Source: Montanilutibacter psychrotolerans (GTDB taxonomy: Bacteria > Pseudomonadota > Gammaproteobacteria > Xanthomonadales > Xanthomonadaceae). Taken from it: a DNA stretch of 64,000 nucleotides. The position numbers were made by a program, and so were the translations under genes. The notes beneath the pieces were generated by a model that was not told the DNA's origin, ran no database searches, and saw nothing but the letters and a program-made list of their open reading frames with translations. This document shows positions 8,768 through 17,121 of the stretch, one piece after another. The stretch spans positions 62,001 through 126,000 of the forward strand of contig NZ_RIBS01000005.1 in NCBI RefSeq assembly GCF_003719825.1, given 5' to 3'. The number at the start of each line of letters is the position of its first letter. The first letter of the stretch is position 1.

Positions 8768-8881
8768 GGACGGCGTTCCGGAAAAACGTTCGAAATCGTT
8801 GCTGCGGGCGCGTTCCAGTCGCGGTCTGTGCGACGTGCGACCGGCATCCTGTCTTCCCATCGGGCAGACAAGGAGCAACAC

Positions 8882-10417
8882 ATGCAGTTGAAGCAATTCA
8901 CCGCCGCAATCCTGGCAGGACTGGCGCTGTGGTCGGGCAACGCCATCGCCGTCGGAACGTTCATTCCTGCGACGCAGCGCATCGACATGGTTCACGATGC
9001 CAAGCGTGGACTGGTCTACATCTCCGACGGCAACTACATCCGTCGTTACCAGCTCGAAAGCCAGACCTTCCTCGACCCGGTGTGGATGCCGGGTCGGGTG
9101 CGCGGCATGGACCTGTCGCCCGACGGCAACAGCCTGGCGGTGGCCGACGACTTCGGCGACGGCGGGTTCGCACGGGCCTATGTCGTGAACCTGGACAGCC
9201 TGGGGGCCACGGGTTACGCAACGCCGCTGGCCTTCGGCGAAGCGGGGCTGTTCACCGTGGCCTACGCCGACGACAACACCCTGCTGACCACCTCGCGCTA
9301 CAACGGATCGGGCTGGGCGCCGATGCGTCGGCTGGCGTTGCCGGGCGGACAGCCAACCGACATCGCCAGCGTGCGCCAGGACACCATGCTGGCCAGCAGT
9401 GGCGACGGTGGCACCATCGCCTTCGCCGAAAGCAACAGTTCGGCCGGGCCCTGGGGCCTGTACGACGTGCCGACGGCGCAGCTGGCGTATCAGTCGGGCT
9501 TCGGTGGCACCGGCGCGTTCAACTTCGAGATCGCCACCGACCGCCTCGGTGGGCAGTTCGCCATCCCGACCTACTTTGGCACCTACATCTACAATGAGGC
9601 GTACACCAAGGTCGCCACGATCGGGCAGTACGCCGGTCCGCAGCCGATCGGCGTGGCCTACCACCCGGTCGAAGACCGCCTCTACCTGCCCTGGTCGGGC
9701 GGTGGCGAGGTCAAGGTGTACGACAGCCGCACCTTCAGCGAAGTCGGCAGCTACGACTTCGAGGACAGCTTCGTGCATACCGGCAACCGCGCGTTCGGCC
9801 AGGGCCGTACGAAGCTGTCGCGGGACGGCTCGTTGCTGATGGTGTCGGTGACCGGCGGCGTGCGCGTGCATCGCATGTACGCGCCGCTTGCCGCGGCCGA
9901 TGTGGTTACCGCCAGCAACGCCGGCGCTCCCGTCACGGTGGCGTTGAGCGGGTCGATCGGAAACGGTGGCGCCCTGACGTACGCCATCGCCAGCCAGCCG
10001 GCGCACGGCACTGCGAGCGTCTCCGGCGACCAGGTGACCTACGTGCCCACGCCGGGCCATGTCGGCGTCGACAGCTTCCGCTATCGCGTGAGCTACGGGC
10101 GCGCGAGCGTGGAGGCAACCGTGGCGGTGACCACCGTCGCCCCCAACTCGCCACCGGTCGCCGTCGATGACAGCTACAGCACGCGCCTGACGAGCGTGTC
10201 GTTGCCGGTGTTGTCCAACGACACGGACGTCGATGGCGACGAGCTGAGCCTGGTCGCCGTGAGCCAGCCCGCCCGCGGGCGCGTGTCGATCAGCGGCTCG
10301 CGGGTGATCTACACCGCGCCGCGGGGCTTCATCGGCACCGAGCGCTTCTACTACTCCGTCAGCGACGGACAGGGCGGCATGGCCAAGGCGCAGGTGACTG
10401 TCCGCAAGCTGTGGTGA
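8882..10417 (+). CDS. secreted beta-propeller protein with tandem Ig-like (Big_9) domains
   Basis: A 511-residue exported protein. Residues 1-23 form a signal peptide (AAILAGLALWSGNAIA); AAGGAGC upstream gives a strong ribosome site. Residues 25 to about 340 read as YVTN/WD-like propeller repeats (DMVHDAKRGLVYISDGNYIRRY, GMDLSPDGNSLAVADD, GVAYHPVEDRLYLPW). The rest holds two Big_9/tandem-95 type Ig-like domains, the second starting NSPPVAVDDSYSTR with VLSNDTDVDGD, ending FYYSVSDGQGGMAKAQVTV. This architecture is typical of secreted adhesion or surface proteins. No export tag such as PEP-CTERM is present. Role unknown. Confidence 0.75.
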   Translation: MQLKQFTAAILAGLALWSGNAIAVGTFIPATQRIDMVHDAKRGLVYISDGNYIRRYQLESQTFLDPVWMPGRVRGMDLSPDGNSLAVADDFGDGGFARAYVVNLDSLGATGYATPLAFGEAGLFTVAYADDNTLLTTSRYNGSGWAPMRRLALPGGQPTDIASVRQDTMLASSGDGGTIAFAESNSSAGPWGLYDVPTAQLAYQSGFGGTGAFNFEIATDRLGGQFAIPTYFGTYIYNEAYTKVATIGQYAGPQPIGVAYHPVEDRLYLPWSGGGEVKVYDSRTFSEVGSYDFEDSFVHTGNRAFGQGRTKLSRDGSLLMVSVTGGVRVHRMYAPLAAADVVTASNAGAPVTVALSGSIGNGGALTYAIASQPAHGTASVSGDQVTYVPTPGHVGVDSFRYRVSYGRASVEATVAVTTVAPNSPPVAVDDSYSTRLTSVSLPVLSNDTDVDGDELSLVAVSQPARGRVSISGSRVIYTAPRGFIGTERFYYSVSDGQGGMAKAQVTVRKLW

Positions 10418-10428
10418 GGGTTCGCCGC

Positions 10429-10470
10429 GCGCCGCACCGGGGATGACGGATCGTCTCCGGCGGACGGCGG
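10429..10470 (-). repeat. 42-bp intergenic repeat, copy 1
   Basis: Aligns without gaps to 10558-10599 at 34 of 42 positions; both copies share GCGCCGCACCGGGG at one end and CCGGCGGA with GGCGG at the other. The two lie 129 bases apart in the same direction between two plus-strand genes. See findings. Confidence 0.55.
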
Positions 10471-10557
10471 TGTCGCGGCAGGCAGGTGGCGTCGGTGGCG
10501 GACAGGGATGCCCGCCACCGGCGCGAGCGGTACCAGGCAGTGACAAGGCATGACCGG

Positions 10558-10599
10558 GCGCCGCACCGGGGGCGAGGGAACGCTCCCGGCGGATGGCGG
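10558..10599 (-). repeat. 42-bp intergenic repeat, copy 2
   Basis: Second copy of the unit at 10429-10470, same orientation. The flanking 388-base gap between the propeller gene and trhO contains no supported gene. Confidence 0.55.
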
Positions 10600-10792
10600 T
10601 CGCGCGGCATGCCACGGGACGGCGGTGCGGGAAGGGAATCGCGCATCGCCGGCCTTTCCGGCGCGTCAGGCAACCGGCCTGGCGGCCAGGGAGCCGGTAG
10701 CGGCTGGGCCGCGGACGCCGATGCGGCGGCGTCCGGCCGCGTTCGGGCAGCGCCGCGCCATCCCGGGGCGTACGCCCGCCCGCCCATCCCCG

Positions 10793-10798
10793 TAAAAT
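10793..10798 (+). promoter_or_regulatory. -10 box placing the start site on the trhO ATG (leaderless)
   Basis: TAAAAT ends eight bases before the trhO ATG at 10806, so a start seven bases downstream of the box would begin transcription on or next to the A of ATG. No Shine-Dalgarno sequence precedes the gene, which fits a leaderless mRNA. No clear -35. Confidence 0.45.
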
Positions 10799-10805
10799 TG
10801 CGCCG

Positions 10806-11567
10806 ATGATCGACAATATCGCCGCCTACCACTTCACCCCCATCGACGACCCGCAGGCACTAGCCGCTCAGTTGCGCGAGCGCGCCCGGGCCGGGGAACT
10901 GCTCGGCACCGTGCTGGTGGCGGGCGAGGGCATCAACCTGTTCCTGGCCGGCGACGCGGCCGCCATCGCGGCGTTCCTGGCGCCGCTGCGCGCCGATGCG
11001 CGCTTCGCCGACATGGTCGTCAAGCACAGCCGCAGCGCGGCCCAGCCGTTTGCGCGGCTCAAGGTCAAGGTCAAGGCCGAGATCATCGCGTTCCGCCGCG
11101 ACGATGCCTCGCCGTTGTCCGGCCGTGCCCCGGCGCTGGCTCCGGCCGAGCTGGCGCGCTGGCTCCGGCAGGGGCATGACGACACCGGCCGGCGCGTGGT
11201 GCTGCTGGACACCCGCAATCGCGAGGAGATCGGCTACGGCAGCTTTGTCGATGCACTGACCTTGCCGATCGACAACTTCACCGAGTTGCCCGATGCACTG
11301 GCGCCGCACCGCGAGGCGTTGCGCGATGCCACCGTGGTCAGCTTCTGTACCGGCGGCATCCGCTGCGAGAAGGCCGCGTTGTGGATGCAGGCCGACGGCA
11401 TGGACAACGTGCTGCAGCTCGAGGGCGGCATCCTGGCCTACTTCGAACAGGTGGGGGGCTACGGCTACGACGGGCGCTGCTTCGTGTTCGACCAGCGCGT
11501 CGCGTTGGACCCGCAGCTGCAGCCGATGGTGGATGGCGCCGGCGAGATCGTCGCCGCAGCCGTCTGA
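10806..11567 (+). CDS. trhO: tRNA uridine-34 hydroxylase (rhodanese-like)
   Basis: A 253-residue TrhO (YceA) protein. An N-terminal ferredoxin-like domain (LLGTVLVAGEGINLFLAG) precedes a rhodanese domain from about residue 115 with LLDTRNREEIGYGSF and the active-site loop FCTGGIRCEKAA, Cys181. TrhO uses oxygen to hydroxylate U34 of tRNAs, the first step to 5-methoxy- or carboxymethoxyuridine. The length is shorter than E. coli YceA (about 350), matching the compact form common in related bacteria. No ribosome site is present; see the leaderless promoter entry. Confidence 0.9.
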   Translation: MIDNIAAYHFTPIDDPQALAAQLRERARAGELLGTVLVAGEGINLFLAGDAAAIAAFLAPLRADARFADMVVKHSRSAAQPFARLKVKVKAEIIAFRRDDASPLSGRAPALAPAELARWLRQGHDDTGRRVVLLDTRNREEIGYGSFVDALTLPIDNFTELPDALAPHREALRDATVVSFCTGGIRCEKAALWMQADGMDNVLQLEGGILAYFEQVGGYGYDGRCFVFDQRVALDPQLQPMVDGAGEIVAAAV

Positions 11568-11623
11568 CGCCCCGGGTGACGGGGGCCGGTGCCCGCGGCC
11601 GGCGTCGGCCGCGCCGGGCAAGC

Positions 11624-11657
11624 TAGAATCGCCACGCAGCCGGCCCGCCCGGCTGCG
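11624..11657 (+). promoter_or_regulatory. promoter -10 followed at once by a 5' leader hairpin
   Basis: TAGAAT at 11624-11629 is a good -10. About six bases later a perfect 9-bp stem, CGCAGCCGG (11635-11643) and CCGGCTGCG (11649-11657) with a five-base loop, would form at the very 5' end of the transcript of the gene at 11726. It could stabilise the mRNA, or alternatively end trhO transcription, though no T-run follows. Confidence 0.4.
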
Positions 11658-11725
11658 TCGTTCGTCAAGGCCGGGCGCGGACCTGCTACCGGCATCGCAA
11701 CCGATTCCAGCACTCAAGGACAACC

Positions 11726-12067
11726 ATGAACCGGATTTCCCTGCTTTCGCTCGCCGCCGCTGCCCTGGTGTTTGCCATTCCGTCCACCGCCCAGGCCGGC
11801 ACCGGCATGTTCTGTTTCTCGCCGAAGTTCGCCCACCGCATCTCGTCGGGCGACCAGACCGGGCAGACCATTTCGATCGGCACCAGTTTTCCCTACAACG
11901 GCACCACGTACGTCTGCCCCGGCATTTCCGGTGCCAAGACGGTGCCGCAGCTTTACCAGCTCGGCTACAAGGTGGTTTTCGTCAACATGATCATCCCGAC
12001 GGTGATCGTGCCGGTGACGACCACGCACGTGTACGCGCAGCACCAGATCCTGATCGAGAAGCCGTAA
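11726..12067 (+). CDS. small exported protein (113 aa), hypothetical
   Basis: A 113-residue protein with a clear signal peptide (RISLLSLAAAALVFAIPSTAQA) and a mature part of about 90 residues rich in Thr, Val and Tyr with only two Cys (CFSPK and VCPG), which could form one disulfide. The sequence alternates like beta strands (TISIGTSFPYNGTTYVC, YKVVFVNMIIPTVIVPVTTTHVYAQ). I do not recognise the family. Codon use is slightly less GC-extreme than in neighbours. It has its own promoter and leader hairpin upstream. Confidence 0.65.
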   Translation: MNRISLLSLAAAALVFAIPSTAQAGTGMFCFSPKFAHRISSGDQTGQTISIGTSFPYNGTTYVCPGISGAKTVPQLYQLGYKVVFVNMIIPTVIVPVTTTHVYAQHQILIEKP

Positions 12068-12146
12068 GCGCAAGCGGCCGAAACGTCGCCACCGCGCACA
12101 CTGTCGCGCGGTCGGCGGCCCCGGCCGGGTTGCCATTGCCCGGTCG

Positions 12147-13487
12147 CTACGGTGCCGGGCTGGTCTCGCCAGCCGGCCGGTCGGCCATCGCGTTCGAACC
12201 CAGCCATGCCACCGCGCCGCGCCCGGCGATCAGGCCGCTGGCGAAGCACGCGGTCAACAGGTAGCCCCCGGTCGGCGCTTCCCAGTCGAGCATCTCGCCC
12301 GCACAGAACACACCCGACGCGGGCATGCCCGCAGCCGCTGGCGTGTCCGGTCCGCGCAGCATCAGGTTGTCGTCCAGCGCTTCGAGGCGAACGCCGCCGG
12401 CGCTGCTGATCGCCTCGGCGATGGGCCGCGCGCGTGCCAGCCGCAGCGGCAGCTGCTTGATGGCGGCGACCAGCGCGTCGACATCGTTGACCGCCTGCTT
12501 GCCCAGCACTTCGTACAGCAGCGCTGCCTTGACGCCTTCGATACCGGCGTGGCGTCGCAGGTGTTCGGTGAGGCTGCGGCCGTTGCGCGGCTTGGCCAGC
12601 TCGCGCCGCAGGCGTTCGGGTTCGCGGCCCGGGGCCAGGTCGAGCACCAGCGTCGCCGCGCCGTCGCGCGCGATCGCATCGCGCAGCGGCGCCGACAGGG
12701 CATAGACGAGGCTGCCTTCGATACCGGTCGCGGTTGCCACGCACTCGCCTTGCAGGGCGTGGTGCGTACCTTCCGCGTCGATCCAATGGGCCACCACGGG
12801 TTTGATCGGCGCACCGGCGTGCCGGCTGGCGAAGTGCTCGCTCCAGCCGATGTCGAAGCCGCAGTTGGATGGCTGCAGCGGTGCGACGTCGATGCCGCGC
12901 TCGCGCAGCCAGGATTCCCAGGCACCGTCGGAACCCAGCTCCGGCCAACTGCCGCCGCCCAGCGCCAGCACCACGGCGTCCGCGTGCACGGTGGTCTCGC
13001 CTGCCGGCGTTTCGAAGCGCAACGCACCGTCGTCGCACCAACCCGTCCAGCGGTGCTGAACGTGGAAATGCACGCCCGATTCGCGCAGGCGCCGCACCCA
13101 GCCGCGCAGCAACGGCGCGGCCTTTCGATCGTTGGGAAACACCCGGCCCGAGGTGCCCACGTAGGTGTCGATGCCGAACCCACGCGCCCATTCGCGCAGC
13201 GCGTCGCCGTCGAACACGTCGAGCCATCGGCCGACCTGCGCCGCGCGCTCGCGATACCGCGCATCGAACCCAGGGCGCGGCTCGCCGTGGGTCAGGTTGA
13301 GGCCGCCCTTGCCGGCGATCAGGAACTTGCGCCCGACCGATCCCTTGGCCTCGTAGACATGCACGTCGACGCCCGCGGCCCGCGCGACTTCGGCGGCCAT
13401 CAGTCCGGCCGGTCCGCCGCCGATGACCGCCAGCCGCGGCGCGGGCTGGTCGATGGCGGACGGGACTGGGCGGTTGTCGCTGGGCAC
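12147..13487 (-). CDS. BaiN/RdsA-type FAD-dependent oxidoreductase (TIGR03862-like)
   Basis: A 446-residue flavoprotein. The N-terminus has the dinucleotide-binding LAVIGGGPAGLMAAEVARAAG with a downstream acidic YEA; GKGGLNLTH near residue 75 replaces the GGGRCNFTN of the HI0933 group; a second binding element (GVFCAGEMLDWEAPTGGYLL) closes the FAD site at the C-terminus. Relatives are annotated as BaiN-like reductases, but activity on a defined substrate is not established for this branch. A second, different member of the superfamily lies at 19098-20306. Confidence 0.85.
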   Translation of the reverse strand: MPSDNRPVPSAIDQPAPRLAVIGGGPAGLMAAEVARAAGVDVHVYEAKGSVGRKFLIAGKGGLNLTHGEPRPGFDARYRERAAQVGRWLDVFDGDALREWARGFGIDTYVGTSGRVFPNDRKAAPLLRGWVRRLRESGVHFHVQHRWTGWCDDGALRFETPAGETTVHADAVVLALGGGSWPELGSDGAWESWLRERGIDVAPLQPSNCGFDIGWSEHFASRHAGAPIKPVVAHWIDAEGTHHALQGECVATATGIEGSLVYALSAPLRDAIARDGAATLVLDLAPGREPERLRRELAKPRNGRSLTEHLRRHAGIEGVKAALLYEVLGKQAVNDVDALVAAIKQLPLRLARARPIAEAISSAGGVRLEALDDNLMLRGPDTPAAAGMPASGVFCAGEMLDWEAPTGGYLLTACFASGLIAGRGAVAWLGSNAMADRPAGETSPAP

Positions 13488-13693
13488 GGGGACGGCTCAC
13501 TGCAGGCCGGCTGGCCCAAGGGGGCGGCCATGATGGGCCAGCGACGTCGCCGAGGCCAGATGCGGGGCGTTCGCGGCCGGGCACGCGCTGCGAGGCGCCG
13601 GGGCGGTTCGCCCCCGTGCGTCCCGCAATCCTCGCAACGTGTTCCCCGCGTGCGATAAGGTCGCCCGTCGCCGAAACGGAAATCGACCCACCA

Positions 13694-15373
13694 ATGCATC
13701 AGCCCAGCCTGCTCGCGCGCCGTGTCGCGCTGCTGTTGTCCGGAGCGCTGCTTGCGCCCGTCGCGCTCGCCCAGGTCGCAGCCAACCAGGCGGTGGCCAA
13801 CCAGCCCGTAGCCGCCGCGTCCGAGGTGGCCACCGCCGATGCCGCTCTGCCAGCGCAGCTCCAGGACATCGATGTCCATATCGAGAGCGTGCGCAAACGG
13901 TTCGACGTGCCCGGCATCGCCATCGCCATCGTCAAGGACGGCCGGGTGGTGCTGGAGCGCGGCTACGGCGTGCGAGAGCTCGGCAAGCCCGAGGCCGTCG
14001 ACGCCCACACCCTGTTTGCCATCGCCTCCAACACCAAGGCCTTCACCGCCACCGGCCTGTCGATGCTGGCCGAGGACGGCAAACTCAGCCTCGACGATCG
14101 CGTCATCGACCACTTGCCGTGGTTCCAGATGTCCGACCCCTACGTGACCGGCGAGATGCGCCTGCGCGACCTGCTCGCGCACCGCAGCGGACTGGGCCTG
14201 GGCGCGGGTGACCTGCTGTACTGGCCCGGCACCACCTACAGCAACGAGGAGGTCGCGCGGCGCCTGCGCCACGTGCCCCTGACCGGCAGCTTCCGCGGCC
14301 AGTACGCGTACGACAACATCCTGTACGGCGTCGCCCAACTGGTGATCGAGAAGGTCAGCGGGCAAAGCTACGAGGCTTTCCTGCGCACGCGCATCTTCGC
14401 GCCGTTGCACATGGACGAGACGCGCTACAACGCCGACGCCTTGCGCGCTGGTGACAATGTCGCCACCGGTCACGCCAAGGCCGACTTCACGCACCTGCAG
14501 CCCGCGCCGCGCATGACGTGGTCGAACGTCGCCGGCGCCGGCGGGATCTACTCCAGCGTCCACGACATGGGCAAGTGGATGCGCGTGCAGCTCGCCGGCG
14601 GCGTGTACGAAGGGCAGGGCGAGTCGGCCCGTCGCCTCTTCAGCCAGAAGCGCCAGCAGGCGATGTGGTCGGTGATCACGCCGATCCCGATCTCGACGCC
14701 GTCGGTGCCGGAATTGCTGCCGGCCAAGCCCAATTTCCTCGGCTACGGCGAGGGCTGGCAGCTGTCGGATTACCGCGGCAACAAGCTGGTCTGGCACACC
14801 GGCGGCTGGCCGGGCATGGTGTCGCGGTTGACGATGGTGCCTGAACTCGGCCTGGGCGTGATCGTGCTGACCAGCGCCGAGCAGGGCGGCGCGTTCAATG
14901 CCATCACGATGCGCGTGCTCGATGCGTACCTCGGCGCGCCGCGGACCGACTGGACCGCGGCCTACGGCGCGGCGCTTGCCAAGGCGCAGGAAAAAGCCGA
15001 CGACAGCTGGCGCAAGCACCTGGCCGCGCGCGATGCGGAATCGACACCCTCGTTGCCGTTGACCGGCTACGCGGGCACCTATCGCGACCCGTGGTACGGC
15101 GACGTCGCGATCGAGCCGCACGACGGCAAGCTGCGGATGCGTTTCACCGCCAGCCCGGCGATGGTCGGCGTGCTCGAGCACTGGCAGCACGACACGTTCA
15201 TCGTCCGCTGGGACCAACGCTGGCTCAACGCCGATGCGTTCGTGAACTTCGCGTTGACCGCGGACGGCGGCATCCGCGAGATGCGCATCGAGGCGATCTC
15301 GCCGCGGACCGACTTCAGCTTCGACTTCCAGGACCTGCGCCTGGTGCCGGTGGCGAGGGACACGGCGCGGTAG
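13694..15373 (+). CDS. serine hydrolase, beta-lactamase class C / esterase family with DUF3471 tail
   Basis: A 559-residue exported penicillin-binding-protein-like hydrolase. Residues 1-27 form a signal peptide (LLLSGALLAPVALAQ). The nucleophile motif is Ser112-Asn-Thr-Lys115; the second motif is Tyr-Asp-Asn in QYAYDNILYG; HTGGWPGM near residue 375 replaces KTG. After the catalytic domain a lipocalin-like DUF3471 domain begins about residue 455 (LTGYAGTYRDPWYGDVAIEPHDGKL). Such proteins include D-aminopeptidases and esterases rather than true beta-lactamases. Start chosen from the signal peptide. Confidence 0.85.
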   Translation: MHQPSLLARRVALLLSGALLAPVALAQVAANQAVANQPVAAASEVATADAALPAQLQDIDVHIESVRKRFDVPGIAIAIVKDGRVVLERGYGVRELGKPEAVDAHTLFAIASNTKAFTATGLSMLAEDGKLSLDDRVIDHLPWFQMSDPYVTGEMRLRDLLAHRSGLGLGAGDLLYWPGTTYSNEEVARRLRHVPLTGSFRGQYAYDNILYGVAQLVIEKVSGQSYEAFLRTRIFAPLHMDETRYNADALRAGDNVATGHAKADFTHLQPAPRMTWSNVAGAGGIYSSVHDMGKWMRVQLAGGVYEGQGESARRLFSQKRQQAMWSVITPIPISTPSVPELLPAKPNFLGYGEGWQLSDYRGNKLVWHTGGWPGMVSRLTMVPELGLGVIVLTSAEQGGAFNAITMRVLDAYLGAPRTDWTAAYGAALAKAQEKADDSWRKHLAARDAESTPSLPLTGYAGTYRDPWYGDVAIEPHDGKLRMRFTASPAMVGVLEHWQHDTFIVRWDQRWLNADAFVNFALTADGGIREMRIEAISPRTDFSFDFQDLRLVPVARDTAR

Positions 15374-15390
15374 GCGGAGCGATCAATAAA

Positions 15391-15432
15391 ACCCGGGCAA
15401 TATTGACGAATGGTAATTTGCCCGGGTAAATT
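15391..15432 (+). promoter_or_regulatory. mirrored CCCGGG operator pair around the DUF2239 promoter
   Basis: ACCCGGGCAA at 15391-15400 and TTGCCCGGGT at 15418-15427 are perfect inverted copies separated by 17 bases, and the match extends outward to CAAT/ATTG. Between and across them are TTGACG (15403-15408) and TAAATT (15427-15432), an 18-base-spaced sigma-70 promoter. One arm abuts the -35 and the other covers the -10, the classic geometry for repression. The regulator is not known. Confidence 0.6.
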
Positions 15433-15461
15433 GTGCGCCCGACTGCGACGAGCGCGTTACC

Positions 15462-16100
15462 ATGAACCCTCCGATCACCTGCACCGCGTTTTCCGGCGTC
15501 CGACGGTTTGCCAGCGGTTCGCCCGCCGACGTCGCCGTGGCCATCAAGCAAGCGATCGACCGCGGCGAAACCGCCACCCTGCTGGCCTTCGACGATCGCA
15601 GTGGCACGCAGCTCGATTTCGACCTGCGCGGTTCGGTCGACGATGTCCGCGAGCGCGCGCAGGCCCGGGTCGACCAGACGGCGACTGCGAACGTCGCCGT
15701 CGGCGGCGATGCCGAAGCCGCCGCCGCCGTGCCCGCGCGCGGCGGTCCGGGCCGGCCGAAGCTGGGCGTGGTGGCCCGCGAGATCACCCTGCTGCCGCGC
15801 CACTGGCAATGGCTGGCCGACCAGCCCGGCGGCGCGTCGGTGACCCTGCGCAAGCTGGTGGAGCAGGCGCGTGGCGCCGGCACCCATCGCGAGCGGCAAC
15901 GCCGGGCGCAGGACGCGGCGTACCGCTTCATGTCGGCCATGGCCGGCAACGAGGCGGGCTTCGAGGAGGCCTCGCGCGCGCTGTTCGCCGCGGACGGGCC
16001 GCGTTTCGACGCGTGCATCGCGTCATGGCCGGTCGACGTCAGGGAACTCGCGCAACGGCTGGCGGCCGCGGCGTTTCTCGCGGTGGATCAGCCCGCGTGA
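15462..16100 (+). CDS. DUF2239 family protein
   Basis: A 212-residue cytoplasmic protein. The first 60 residues (CTAFSGVRRFASGSPADVAVAIKQAIDRGE ... LLAFDDRSGTQLDFDLRG) form an alpha/beta module; a Pro/Ala linker leads to a helical C-terminus with GRPKLGVVAREITLLPRHWQWLADQPGGASVTLRKLVEQAR, which reads like a ribbon-helix-helix or DNA-binding-like segment, then an Arg/Ala-rich helix. The family is widespread in Proteobacteria and has no known role. The unusual operator pair upstream implies tight control, perhaps autoregulation by its own C-terminal region. Confidence 0.8.
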   Translation: MNPPITCTAFSGVRRFASGSPADVAVAIKQAIDRGETATLLAFDDRSGTQLDFDLRGSVDDVRERAQARVDQTATANVAVGGDAEAAAAVPARGGPGRPKLGVVAREITLLPRHWQWLADQPGGASVTLRKLVEQARGAGTHRERQRRAQDAAYRFMSAMAGNEAGFEEASRALFAADGPRFDACIASWPVDVRELAQRLAAAAFLAVDQPA

Positions 16101-16232
16101 GTTGACCCGCGGATCGCATCCGGGCGCGCCGGCGTCACCGCGAAGGGGCGCGGCCTGAGGCGTGTGTCGGTCGCGCGGTGATCGGTGACAATGCCGACTC
16201 CCGCGGACTGCGCCGTGCCACGACCACCGACG

Positions 16233-16991
16233 ATGCCCATCGCCATCACCCGTGAAGTCAGTTCCAGCCTCGCCGATTGCCAGCTGTCGTTCGTCGATCG
16301 CAGCCCGATCGATGTCGCCCGCGCCAACGAGCAGCACCGCGCCTACCAGCGACTGCTGTCATCGCTGGGCTGCACGGTGCTGAGCCTGGATGCCGAACCG
16401 GAGTTGCCCGACGCGGTGTTCGTCGAGGACGTCGCGGTGGTGGTCGACGAACTGGCGGTGATGACGCGTCCCGGTGCGCCGTCGCGCCGCGGCGAGGGCG
16501 CCAGCGTGGCGCAGGTGCTGGCCCGCCATCGCCCGGTGCAGGCCATCGAAGCCCCCGGCACGCTCGATGGTGGCGACGTGCTGCGCATCGGCCGTCGCCT
16601 GTATGTCGGCGAATCGGCGCGCAGCAATCCCGAAGGCATTGCCCAGCTGTGCGCGCTGCTTGCACCGTTCGGGTACCAGGTGCAGGGCGTGGCGATTCGT
16701 GGCTGCCTGCACCTGAAATCGGCGGTGACCGCACTCTCGGACGACACCGTGCTGCTGCAGCCCGCGTGGATCGATCGCGAGCCCTTCACCGACTATCGCA
16801 TCATCGAAGTGGACCCGGCCGAGGAGCACGCCGCCAACGTGTTGCGCATCGGCTCGGCCTTGCTGATGCCGGACAGTTTTCCGCTGACCCGCCAGCGCCT
16901 GTTGGACGCCGGCTTCGAGGTCAGCACGGTCGACGTGTCGGAACTGCAGAAGGCCGAGGGCGCCGTGACGTGCTGCAGCATCGTGCTGTGA
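16233..16991 (+). CDS. dimethylarginine dimethylaminohydrolase (DDAH) family protein
   Basis: A 252-residue guanidine-group hydrolase. It begins PIAITREVSSSL, as in mammalian-type DDAH, and carries FVEDVAVV, the LDGGDVL loop, the catalytic His in GCLHLKSAV and a C-terminal nucleophile Cys in AEGAVTCCSIVL. DDAH converts N-omega-methylated arginines to citrulline and methylamines; related enzymes are arginine deiminases. In-frame GTG 16185 and ATG 16191 lie upstream and could add 14-16 residues; I prefer 16233 because homologues start there. No strong ribosome site precedes any of the three. Confidence 0.85.
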   Translation: MPIAITREVSSSLADCQLSFVDRSPIDVARANEQHRAYQRLLSSLGCTVLSLDAEPELPDAVFVEDVAVVVDELAVMTRPGAPSRRGEGASVAQVLARHRPVQAIEAPGTLDGGDVLRIGRRLYVGESARSNPEGIAQLCALLAPFGYQVQGVAIRGCLHLKSAVTALSDDTVLLQPAWIDREPFTDYRIIEVDPAEEHAANVLRIGSALLMPDSFPLTRQRLLDAGFEVSTVDVSELQKAEGAVTCCSIVL

Positions 16992-17121
16992 AACCGCGCC
17001 GACAAGGCGCGCGTACGCCGGGCTGATACATCGAAGTGCGCTGGGTGGGCGAAGCGCAACCCTGCATCGCGCACGCGGCAAATCCGCTCGCGCGACGCCG
17101 TTGAACGGCACCCGCCACCAC

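Noticed and set aside
8000-10816. 938-codon minus-strand open frame across the propeller and HD genes
   Set aside because: It is the shadow of two well-supported plus-strand genes and shows no family features.
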